A DNA stretch of 64,000 nt from Mesostigma viride (lineage: Eukaryota; Streptophyta; Mesostigmatophyceae; Mesostigmatales; Mesostigmataceae), in contig RPFO01001985.1 of NCBI GenBank assembly GCA_009746045.1, positions 1 to 64,000 on the forward strand. Direction: 5' to 3'. The notes beneath the pieces were generated by a model. The model ran no database searches. It had not been told where the DNA came from and saw only the letters and a program-made list of their open reading frames with translations. Both the position numbers and the translations under genes were made by a program. Shown in pieces: positions 55,527 through 64,000 of the stretch. The number at the start of each line of letters is the position of its first letter. Within the stretch, counting starts at the first letter, position 1.

Positions 55527-58500
55527 TAGCCCTGCCCATGGGCTTGGGTCCCGGGGTAGGGGATAGGGTAGAAAAATCAGATGATAGCCCAGACGCGGAG
55601 TCAATTAGAGTAGAGGTAGACGTCAATAACGTGGCCGCAGACGCGTCCACCCAACCGGCGGCGCGTGCATCTCAAGGAGATTCGCGGCATCTGTTTCTTT
55701 TCAGCGGAGGGTTACTGGTCCCTCCCACCGTCCTTGATCCGTATTTGAAGGAGAAAACGATCATGGACGTGAAGTTCCTGGTCGACACCGGCGCCTCCAC
55801 GTCCTTCATCAACGAGGCCCTGGTGCGTCGGCTGGGCCTGGTACCTCGACCTCACACCACGGCAGTATATGTCACCTACTCAGACGGCCGGCGGCACCAA
55901 TCGCCGGGCCTAGCAGACATCAAGGGTGTACTGCAGGGCACGCCGGTGGACCTGGTGGCGACTATTGCGCCGTTGGGCGCTGCCGACATCATCATTGGAG
56001 TGGACTGGCTGGACAAGCAGGATGTGGACATCAGTGTGCGCCGGCGGGTAGTTTGGTTTCCGGATGGTTCATTCTGGTGCCCAGACAGCGAGTACCGGGC
56101 GCAGGCCGCGGAGGTCCATAACATTACACACGAGCGCTCGGCGGACGGGCCCCGACCAGCGTCCCAGATACTGATGAGTAGCAAGACGCTGGCGCGCCAG
56201 CTCCGGAAGGGCAAGGAGTACGCGATGTATCGCATAGACCTGGACAGCACTCAGGCTCTGCTTAACGAGATTGGCGCCGGTTTCACACCGGACGAGCTGG
56301 CGCGGTTCAATGCCGTCCTGGAGAAGCGCACTGCCCTCTTCGCCGATCGTACCCCCCAGTTCCCTCCCAATCGGTCGGTGTTACATCGTGTCCAGCTCCA
56401 TGAGGGTTCCGGGCCTACTGTGTCTCCCATGTACCGCATGGGCCCAGTCGAGCTGGTGGAGCTCAAGAAGATCCTCATTTCACTACTCGACGCTGGGCTC
56501 ACTGAACCAAGCAACAGCCCCTTCTCAGCGGGCGTGCTGCTCGTTCCCAAGCCAGGAGGCAAGCGGCGTCTGGTGACTGACTACCGGAAGCTGAACGCCA
56601 TCACCGTCAAGTCCCGGTATCCTCTACCGCGGATCGACGACATCTTCATCCGCGTCCAGGGGGCGACGTGTTTCACCGTCATCGACTGTGCGGACGGGTT
56701 TTGGCAGCTGCGCATCGCGCCAGAAGACTGCCACAAGACCGCGTTCGCTACGCCCTTCGGTCACTATCAGTTTCGGGTGGCGGCAATGGGGCTGTGTAAC
56801 TCGCCTGCGTCCTTCCAGATGCTGATGAATGACATCCTCCGTCCGGTGATGGGTACAGCCCACCTGCCGCAGGTCTCCCAGGACCTGGCGGACCCGCAGA
56901 AGGGAGCGCGCCCGCCCTGGACCTACAAGCGCACGTGCGCGCTGGCGTATCTGGACGACATCCTGGTGTACTCCAAGACGTTCGAGGAGCACCTGGAGGA
57001 TGTGGACGCCGTGCTGCAGATCATGGAGGATGAGCACCTTTCGGCGCGGAAGGCCAAGGTGCGCGCCGGTCGCTGCGTGCCGTTTCTAGGTCATACCCTG
57101 TCCGCGGACGGCATCGCGACCGACCCTGAGAAGATCGAGTCTGTCCAGCAATGGCCTGTCCCTACGGACGTGAAAGGGGTACGCAGTTTCCTGGGCTTGG
57201 CATCTTACTACCGCCGGTTCATCCCGCGGTTCGCCACCATCGCCGCCCCGATCAACGCTCTTCTCAAAAAGGGTACTCCGTTCCTTTGGGCTGAGCAGTG
57301 CCAACAGGCTTTCGAGGCGCTCAAGCGCCACCTCACCACAGCGCCAGTCCTTATCCTGCCGGACCCGGCCCTTCCTTTTGTCGTGGCTACGGACGCCAGC
57401 AAGGTGGCCATCGGGGGTGTTCTCCTGCAGGACCACGGCAAGGGCCTTCAGCCCATCGAGTACATCTCACGAACGATGATTCCGGCGGAGCGGAATTATC
57501 CAGTGCATCAGCAGGAACTCCTGGCAGTCGTCTACAGCTGCCACACGTGGCGTCATCATCTCTTGGGGGCCCAGTTTTCGGTGGCCATCAGTGAGCAGGG
57601 GGACCTCGACCCCCATCGCCTGGTGATCCACACGGACCACCGGCCGCTCACCCACCTCCTGGTGCAGCCCAACTTGACGCCCCGCCAGGCGCGGTGCATG
57701 GATGGAGTACCTGTCACAGTTCGCGCCGTTCAAGATCCAATATGTCAAAGGCGCGGACAATGTAGTGCCCGACGCTCTCTCGCGACGGGCAGACTACTGG
57801 TTCTACGAGGACATGGACGTGCTGCATACCACCTGTGTCCCAGTGGCCGCCCCGGGGACCGCCTACGGTGTGGAACCACGGTCCCCCCAGGCCCGCCACT
57901 TGTTTCATCTTGGGCACACCACCATGGATGATCCCTGTCACCCCTCCCGGAGGAGACGGTTCAACCACGAGCCCACGAGGACGTGGACACCCCCGGGGAG
58001 GGGGAGGGGTCGCATGCGCGCGTGCCCCTTAGTCATGTGGTGCCGCCCCAGGGAATTTTTCAGCTTCAGCCGCTCGGTCCTCCCACAGTCTTCTCAGAAT
58101 TCGTCAACCAGGCGGGTACGGATGCGGCAGAACCGGCGGCGGACGCGTTCACAGTCACGTCGGACTTGGAGATGCTGATCAGCCGTTTCACAATCACGGA
58201 GGAAGCAGCACTTGAAGCCATCCGGGCACACCCCCAGCAGATGGGGGCCTATCCTTGCAAGTTCCAGGAGGGGAAGCTGTTCGTGAGTCCCCAGCCGGAG
58301 GAATGGCGGCTGTATGTTCCTGAGCTCTGTAGGGCTGCCTTGCTTCACGAGCTCCATGATTCTCTCCTGGGCGGACATCAGGGAAGCCACCGTCTCCTTC
58401 CCCGGGCACGTAAGCACTTCTACTGGCCAGGGATGAAGGAGTATATCGAGACGTATGTGCGCCAGTGCCCCTCGTGTCAGATCATGAAGTCCAGGAACAC

Positions 58501-58698
58501 TGGCTCTCAGGCCGTCCCTAAGACGCTGCCGGATCCTATGGGTCCTTGGGATTCTATCATGATGGACTTCATCGGCCCGTTCAAGAAGACGAAGTACGGC
58601 AACAGCATGGTCTTGGTGTTTGTGGACCGCCTGACGCGCATGTGTCACCTGGCCCCGTGTCCGGTCGACCTCACAGCGGAGGAGTGCGCCAAGATATA
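55451..58698 (+). pseudogene. pol: chromovirus Pol, 5' part: protease, RT, RNase H, start of integrase
   Basis: Retropepsin FLVDTGASTSFINEALVRRL at about 55780-55835. RT motifs: LLVPKPGGKRRLVTDYRKLN, FTVIDCADGFWQL, FGHYQFRVAAMGLCNSPASF, and YLDDILVYS at about 56950. RNase H: FVVATDASKVAIGGVLLQ and IHTDHRPLTHLL. Near 57700 an extra base or short ATGG duplication shifts the frame (the proper continuation MEYLSQFAPFKIQYVKGADN is in the next frame), and it shifts back by about 57990. Integrase begins with the HHCC finger (HELHDSLLGGHQGSHRLL, CPSCQIM), the first catalytic Asp in MMDFIGPFKK, and ends at AKIY where the TIR element starts. Confidence 0.85.
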
Positions 58699-60186
58699 TT
58701 AAAAATATAATTACTTACAGCAGAGTGAAATCACTCAAACCAAAGCAAACGCCCAGCTATAAACCTATATACAGAGCCATGTCAAAGCTCTATACTACGA
58801 TAAGACCAATGGAAACGCCTAACGGGAGGAACCTAATAGCCCTGCTGCACCGCAAAATCAGCCCGCGTACGGCGGAGCATGATGTCAGCCATGGCCCGAG
58901 TCAGCGCCACCGACAAGCGCTGACGCCAATATGACGTCCAGGTCCGCGCCGACCATGGGGCCCGCTGGCCCTCCAGGTCCAGCCGGTCCTCCCGGAGCCG
59001 GCAACACTCCTTGAAGAAGGCGGAGGTCAGGGGCCCCATGGCCCCAAACTCCTCCAGGACAAAGGGCACCACACGATGGTGCCCGACGTCGCCGTAGGCC
59101 AGGAGCTTGGCCCGCTCCGCCCGGTCCGCCGTGTAACCTGCCGTGAGGGAGGCCCCAGCCACGTGGCTAAGAGCCAAGGGCCGCGCCACCGAAACGTCAA
59201 TAAGCAGATGCCGGCCACCCCCCTCAAAGTCCAGCACCACGATGTCAGGCCGGTGGTTGGGGGAATAGAAGGCAGCGCCATCCGCATCCTCGGACCGGAT
59301 GTTCGCGTGGGGGAAAACCGACCGAATCATGGCGAGCACCACCGTCAGGAGGACAGTGTGCAAATACAAATACCAATTCTGATTCTGTTGGCCCCCATGC
59401 AGGCAAGGTAGTGAGTCCCCGTGGGATCCAGCGGCTGCCCACAGCTACCACAAGGCCGCCCGGCCGGAACAAGAGGCTGCGGGGCAAATAGCTGGTGCCG
59501 GAGCGCCACCGAGTAGTGGCTGGGAGCCAAGGCGAATGGGGGGGCCATGGGAAGAGCACGAAGGTACGCCGAGCCCACACTCCGCAAGGAAAGCGAGAAC
59601 AGCCACGCACGTCCCTGGGCGTTGAGGTCCGCGAAAAGAGCAATCCAATCAGCCGTGTGCAGAATACCCGCGTAGGTTTTCTGGTGTTTATCGATGACGC
59701 GAGCAGGGAATGCGGCGGGAGATTGAACGGAGGCGACCGAGGGAGTGCCGCGAGGGAGGTGGCGCTGTACCGCCTGAGCGGCACGGACGGGAGAACAGGC
59801 CTGCTGGATCTCAGCATAGGCCTCCTGGATGGCGGTGACGAAGGGCAAAGGGCTGCTGGGGTCCAGGAGGTCAGGCGCTGCCGTTGCCAAAAGGGGCAGG
59901 AGCCGGCAGCTTTCCGCCCACGACTGAGCGACGGAGCCCAAAAATGCTGCTGGGGCCAGCCGGGCGGCACGAGTCAGACCGCAGCCACCCATCCGTGCAG
60001 GCAGGGTGGCAATGCGAATAGCATGTGGCGGGAGGTCGGGGCCCGGGACCAAGATATATATACCTGACGTTTCCATTGGTCTTATCGTAGTATAGAGCTT
60101 TGACATGGCTCTGTATATAGGTTCATAGCTGGGCGTTTGCTTTGGTTTGAGTGATTTCACTCTGCTGTAAGTAATTATATTTTTAA
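58699..60186. mobile_element. 1488-bp TIR transposon inserted in the integrase gene, carrying LINE DNA
   Basis: The ends 58699-58817 and 60068-60186 are inverted repeats of 119 bp with one mismatch (TTAAAAATATAATTACTTAC outermost). TATA at 58695-58698 and 60187-60190 flanks it; removing the element and one TATA joins AAG-ATA-TAC-CTG and restores the integrase frame, so the duplication is TATA (or TA). The 1250-bp interior is a minus-strand R2-type LINE fragment, with no transposase. A solo end lies at 22185-22258. It is non-autonomous; the superfamily is unknown. Confidence 0.9.
58833..60067 (-). pseudogene. R2-type LINE fragment: RT thumb, CCHC, restriction-like endonuclease
   Basis: From about 60045 leftward: HAIRIATLPARMGGCGLTRA, ARLAPAAFLGSVAQ (post-RT segment), then CGSCGQPLDPTGTHYLAC (the C-x2-C-x7-H-x4-C knuckle before the endonuclease). 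After a frame change near 59345, it continues with NHRPDIVVLDFEGGGRHLLI then DVSVARPLALSHVA (PD-x-D core), VPFVLEEFGAMGP and TRAMADIMLRRTRADFAVQQ. It matches the fragment at 19.5-20.1 kb. Its ends coincide with the TIRs, so it appears captured rather than inserted later. Confidence 0.8.
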
Positions 60187-61172
60187 TATACCTGACGCAC
60201 GTGTTTCGGTTTCATGGGCTCAGCCGGCAGTTCATCTCTGACCGCGACAAGCTCTTCACGGCCAAATTCTGGCAGGAGTTCTTCGAGCAACTGGGCACCA
60301 AGGTGTCGCTGGGCACGGCCTACCACAGCTCGTCGTCGCACCTGGTGGAGCGGTTGAACCGCACGGTGCAAGAGACCATGCGACACTACACCGACACGGT
60401 GGGCAGCAATTGGGAAGAACTTCTGGGCTTGGTGGAGTTTTCCCTGAACAATGCCCCCCAGGCCGCCCATGGGTTCACCCCCTTTTTCCTCAACTCCGGC
60501 CGACACCCTCTCACACCGCTCGACTTGCTTGGGAGCCACGAGCTGGGAGAGGATCAGGTCAAGCTGGATACCCTGCAAGGGGTCGACCGGTTGCTGCGGC
60601 GGATGCACCAAGCGCATAACAGCGCGGTTCAGGGCTATCGCGCAGCGGCAGCGCGGTATCTGGAGAGGACAGCCGGCAAGCGGGATCCCAGGGCGCCGTC
60701 CATCGAGGTGGGCGATTGGGTCCTGGTTGAGGGCCCGCAGATCGGGCGATTTTCGCACAAGGTGGAGAAGGAGCTGAAGACTAAGCTCCGACCCATGTTC
60801 CTGGGACCCTACAAGGTCCTCACCAAGTTCGATGATGTCATGTTCCAGGTGGACATTCCAGTGTCATGGAACCTCACGTCCAACCGTTTTCACCGTGACC
60901 AGCTCAAGTTGTATCACCAGAACACCATTCAGGGTAGGGTCAATCCCCCAGCCCCACTGGAGTTCAATCCGGACACGGGGGAACAGGAGGACGAGGTGGC
61001 CGCGATCGTGGGTCACCGGGATGTCAAACGGGGACGAGGGGTCCAGCGACAATATCGGGTGCGATGGCGATTCGCACAACACGAGTCCGAGGACTCCTGG
61101 CGCACCGCTACTGAGTTAGCGGGGTGCGCCCGCTTACTAGAAGCATACAAGGAGACGCACCAGTTGCGTTAG
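60187..61172 (+). pseudogene. pol: chromovirus Pol, 3' part: integrase core end and chromodomain
   Basis: It continues the split frame: LTHVFRFHGLSRQFISDRDK (second catalytic Asp), then SSSSHLVERLNRTVQETMRH (catalytic Glu), NNAPQAAHGFTPFFLNSGRH, and the GPYKVL and FHRDQLKLYH C-terminal fold. The chromodomain follows: EVAAIVGHRDVKRGRGVQRQ, YRVRWRFAQHESEDSWRTAT and a final LLEAYKETHQLR. Chromodomains steer integration to marked chromatin. The frame is intact from the insertion site to the stop. Confidence 0.85.
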
Positions 61173-61197
61173 CAGACCACAGCCGGTAGGGTGTAGG

Positions 61198-62046
61198 GTG
61201 AGGGTGGTGCGGGAGCCAGGTATTTGGTACGCGTCGACTAACGCCCTGACATCTTGTGTGTGGACTGTGCAGAGGGACGCCGCGGAGGCGCTTCCCAGAG
61301 ACCAGACTTCCGTTGGCGCCGTGGAGGCTGCTGACGCAGGATTCCGGGTTGCAGAAGGGGAGTCCAGTGAGGGGGATTTGGTCGACATGGATATAGCCGA
61401 CGATTCGGAGGTCCCAGAACCGGAAGCGGGGGTAAGGACGCAGATAGCTCGTGGAGAGCCTGCGGTCCGGAGGGATGCACCAGGGGCCGGGGGCTCGAGA
61501 GATGGTGGCGGGCAGACGGGGCCCTCCTCTAGTCGCGAGCGCCAGCAAGAAACCTCGTCAAGGCCTGGAGCACCGGACGCGCGTACGTTGGAGTTGGTAA
61601 AGGAGCTGCACGAGGAGACGTTCAATCCCCGGGTGTTCTTGCGTGACTACGGTCGGGAGGGGGAAGCCCTGGTGGAACGACGACGGCGTCGCCGTAATCA
61701 AATGCCGTCGCACCTCCGCGCTGATTCTATCATGGCGCGGGTCGGCCCTGTGCAGATGGAGACTTTTCGAGGGTTCGTGCGGCGCAACGTGAGGTTCCGG
61801 ATCGAGACCCGCACGGCTGCGCACAACGGTGTGGTGGTTGGGACCGACTGGGAGACACATGAGCGGGAATGCGCCTGTCATGACGGGTGCATGAACACGC
61901 TGGAAGCGGGGCTGGCATTCCCACGGCTCCTTCTCCTCTTACTTCCACCCCCAGTGCGGAAGCTGCTGGAATACACTAGGAACTCAGATCTGAGATTTTT
62001 CTCAGTTTTTCTCAGTTTTCTCAGTTTTCTCAGGAAGGCTGCCTGA
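61198..62046 (+). CDS. ORF3 after the chromodomain, unknown
   Basis: An open frame in the next phase from about 61198 to 62046. It has an acidic, disordered first half (EAADAGFRVAEGESSEGDLV), then a more ordered section with RTLELVKELHEETFNPRVFL, RRRRRRNQMPSHLRADSIMA and RRNVRFRIETRTAAHNGVVV, then WETHERECACHDGC. No membrane span, so not envelope-like. The last 40 codons run into the CTGAGA repeat. It may be a third retroelement gene or a host segment. A clear ATG is absent at the very start; the first ATG codes MDIADDSEVPEPE. Confidence 0.4.
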   Translation: MRVVREPGIWYASTNALTSCVWTVQRDAAEALPRDQTSVGAVEAADAGFRVAEGESSEGDLVDMDIADDSEVPEPEAGVRTQIARGEPAVRRDAPGAGGSRDGGGQTGPSSSRERQQETSSRPGAPDARTLELVKELHEETFNPRVFLRDYGREGEALVERRRRRRNQMPSHLRADSIMARVGPVQMETFRGFVRRNVRFRIETRTAAHNGVVVGTDWETHERECACHDGCMNTLEAGLAFPRLLLLLLPPPVRKLLEYTRNSDLRFFSVFLSFLSFLRKAA

Positions 62047-62335
62047 GATTTCCTGAGATTTCCTGAGATTTCCTGAGATTTCCTGAGATTTCCTGAGATC
62101 AACTGAGAAAAATCTCAGTTTTCTCAGGAAAACTGAGAAAATCACCTGAGAAAACTGAGAAAACTGAGAAAAAACTGAGATCAGCCTGAGAAAGTCGCCT
62201 GGCCTGAGATTTTTTTTTCTCAGGAACGAAATTTCTCAGGCGCCCGGTTTTTTCTCAGGTTGCTGCCTGAGAAAATCTGAGACTGAGAATATCTGGGAAA
62301 CTTAAGGCCTGAGAAAAACTGAGAAACCTCATGCA
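61990..62335. repeat. field of CTGAGAAA / CTGAGATTTC words
   Basis: TCAGTTTTCTCAGG, then five TTTCCTGAGA units in a row (62040-62095), then CTGAGAAAA words on both strands until 62330. Spacing is irregular. The words on opposite strands can pair to make many alternative hairpins. Confidence 0.85.
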
Positions 62336-62488
62336 CACAGAGAAATCGCATTCATACCACGCAACCAGAAATCACTTTGATTACAAATTATAATAATTTC
62401 TTGTGCAGTTGGAGTACAGCTCTTCAAGTTTAATAAGAACATCAATTTCAGTCACTAGACGAGTTGCTACAATCTGCTTCAGCGTAGC

Positions 62489-62863
62489 TCACTTTTCCAT
62501 ACGCCCTTGCACTTCTCCTCGTTGGTGCAAGGTCGCCCCGGCTAGGTTCAGCCACATTCTTGTGCTGCCTACCCCCTCTCCCCCTCTGCCCACGATTCCC
62601 CCGCGTAGGTTCAGCCGCATACTCGCGGCCATCGCCACCACGGGCAGAATCAGCAGCATTTTCTGCTGCAGGCTGCCTCCTTCCTCTCCCCCTCCGTCCA
62701 CGCTTCCCCGTGCAGGTTCAGACGCATTGTAGCTGCATGGGTCATCACTGTCGCTGCTAGGTGGAGCCACATCCTCTTGGCTACCATTATCACTGCCGCT
62801 GCAGATGGAGGAATCAGTTTCTGCTGCAGGCTGCTTACCCCTCCTCTTCCTTGGTGCAGGCAT
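62489..62863 (-). CDS. small hypothetical protein with basic N terminus
   Basis: ATG 62863 gives MPAPRKRRGKQPAAETDSSI, a basic then acidic/Ser-rich protein of 124 residues. The DNA contains two or three diverged repeats of a segment reading CTGCTGCAGGCTGCCTCC, so the later half may not be real coding. Three CCAATCC motifs lie on the minus strand 320-390 bp upstream (about 63180-63250). Confidence 0.3.
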   Translation of the reverse strand: MPAPRKRRGKQPAAETDSSICSGSDNGSQEDVAPPSSDSDDPCSYNASEPARGSVDGGGEEGGSLQQKMLLILPVVAMAASMRLNLRGGIVGRGGEGVGSTRMWLNLAGATLHQRGEVQGRMEK

Positions 62864-62894
62864 GCCATCCTCGCTGCCACACTAGGAACGGAGT

Positions 62895-63640
62895 GTTGAC
62901 AAACTTTGACAATTGTTTGTCAAGAATTGTCAAATAGTTCTAGTGTGACCCGCTGGCTTCACACAGCCAAAAAAAAAAAAAATAATCAATTTTTGGCGGT
63001 AGAGAGACCATGGAGGGACTGCCCGCTGCCCGCTGTAGACGCATACTGTAGTTCGTAGAAGCGTACTCCTTCGCTGCACTCCGGAGAGGAATCGTGACGG
63101 ACTGACGGTCTCCTTCGCTGCCCTCCAGAGAGGAGGCCGCTAAAGCGGCCGCTCGCTTCGCTCGCTGGGAGCTTTGCGCGGATTGGTTGGCAGTTCTTCC
63201 GTGCGCTTGGCGCGGATTGGTGGTCAGTCAGTCCGCCCCTTCTGGATTGGCCGCGTACTCGGTGATGCCCTGAATAGTGTCGGATTACCTTACATTGCCA
63301 AATTAGTAATATAGATTCTTGACATATCAACTGACATGACCTTGACAAACCTTGACAGAACTTGACAAAAGCTTGACATGATAACATCAAAGGCTTGACA
63401 AACCTTGACAGAATGTTGAAAGGTTGACAAAACCTTGACAATCTTTGAAATATCAACATATCAACACGGAAAAAAATGTCAATACACTGACAAACCAAGG
63501 TGATGTGTCAAGAAATGTCAAGACGTTAACAAACGAAGGCCAAAAAAATTGTTAACATGACAAAATGTCCACAAATGTTAACATGACAAACGTCAACATG
63601 ACAACCAAAGGCGTAGCAAACTGACAAATCAACACCACGC
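62895..63640. repeat. field of TTGACAAA / TTGTCAA words
   Basis: Dozens of CTTGACAA, TTGACAGA and TGTCAAG words with irregular spacing at 62895-62945 and 63310-63640, interrupted by a GC-rich block (63000-63280). It is the same style of word field as the CTGAGA region but with a different word. Confidence 0.8.
63170..63255 (-). promoter_or_regulatory. three CCAATCC boxes
   Basis: GCGCGGATTGGTTGG, GCGCGGATTGGTGG and CTGGATTGGCC on the plus strand give three CCAATCC motifs on the minus strand in 75 bp within a GC-rich island. It could be the promoter of the small gene at 62863. This is position and motif inference only. Confidence 0.35.
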
Positions 63641-64000
63641 ACAGGTAAACTTATTTCATTAAAATCAACAAGTTCAAAAGACCACCTAAACCAAGTCATC
63701 ATCATCATCATCATCATCAAAATCAACATGGCTGCTACCTTGCTGCCTGAATTGCGGTTTTCTGCATTACATTAGCATGACAAACTGTACTGACAAAACA
63801 CATGAAGGAGAAGTGCACTCAATCACAGTCCGAGGGTGGCGGGCAAGATGCACAGCCACAAGCATCTTACAAATGCAGTATAACATCCGCGTAGGGCTGT
63901 CCCAGCGATCATTGCTGAAATTAATGGACGACTTTCTAGAAATTTACCGCAGGAGACTGTCCAGTGCTACAGCGATGTGATGAGGGCTCAGAGCCTACAA
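63641..64000. other. right edge, no gene supported
   Basis: A CATCATCAT run at 63695-63718 and a 67-codon frame at 63777-63980 (MTNCTDKTHEGEVHSITVRG) that I cannot assign. A gene may continue beyond the window. Confidence 0.3.

Larger units (their letters stand above)
53967..61172 (+). mobile_element. Ty3-type chromovirus, interrupted
   Basis: Gag, protease, RT, RNase H, integrase and a C-terminal chromodomain follow in Ty3 order. I found no LTR pair: the 5' side joins a 15-bp repeat array with no clear gag ATG, and the 3' side runs into ORF3 and CTGAGA repeats. A 1488-bp TIR element splits the integrase. Confidence 0.9.

Noticed and set aside
58699-60186. Target duplication TTAA (piggyBac-like)
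   Set aside because: TTAA lies at both ends, but removing the element with a TTAA duplication would leave a stop in the integrase; TATA (or TA) restores the frame.
1-64000. Bacterial or phage origin; tRNA or rRNA genes
   Set aside because: Spliced genes, chromovirus, LINEs and microsatellites exclude it. I saw no tRNA cloverleaf or rRNA segment.

Overview
This is nuclear DNA of a eukaryote. The protein-coding genes I can build have GT-AG (one GC-AG) introns of 80-1300 bp, almost all phase 0. I see no operons, no tRNA or rRNA, and a very high load of retroelements, DNA transposons, tetranucleotide microsatellites and poly(G)/poly(C) runs of 18-27 bases. The mix (Ty3 chromovirus, Ty1/copia remnant, APE-type LINE, LINEs with a restriction-like endonuclease, a Penelope-like element, a Tnp2/KDZ-like transposase) together with kilobase (CCAT)n tracts suggests a green-lineage or other algal genome. 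A prasinophyte such as Cymbomonas is my guess from memory of similar low-complexity proteins, and it is not proven here.

Layout. 0-7.7 kb: edge of a LINE, then a nearly full-length LINE on the minus strand with frameshifts. 8.2-9.8 kb: a tandemly duplicated cysteine-rich (RING-like) coding region. 10-21 kb: decayed repeats, a Ty1/copia remnant, two near-perfect 72-74 bp palindromes, an R2-type endonuclease fragment and a Penelope-like RT fragment. 22-53 kb: a gene-bearing zone. 53.5-62 kb: a Ty3 chromovirus whose integrase is split by a 1488-bp element with 119-bp terminal inverted repeats; that element itself carries a piece of an R2-type LINE. 62-64 kb: short-word repeat fields (CTGAGA and TTGACA words) and one possible small gene.

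The most interesting part is 22.8-53.2 kb. It holds four divergent gene pairs: (A) a four-exon peptidase-like gene / (D) a three-exon coiled-coil and Cys-rich gene; (C) a 414-aa protein / (K) a protein kinase; (B) a four-exon paralogue of A / (G) a 2-oxoglutarate Fe(II) dioxygenase; (E) a four-exon, 1239-aa Tnp2/KDZ-like transposase / (F) a three-exon coiled-coil protein. Three of the four head-to-head spacers contain an array of the same 86-bp repeat, and the B/G and E/F spacers are nearly equal (866 and 869 bp between start codons). A and B have the same exon number, intron phases and 87-bp first exon.

My inference is that these pairs form one mobile, or mobile-derived, gene network: transposase, dioxygenase, deubiquitinase-like proteins, kinase and possible F-box protein, sharing a repeat-based bidirectional control region. 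It would resemble fungal KDZ transposons that travel with TET/JBP dioxygenases and cysteine peptidases, but I know of no described element with this layout. The gene structures are read from the sequence; the functional link is a hypothesis.
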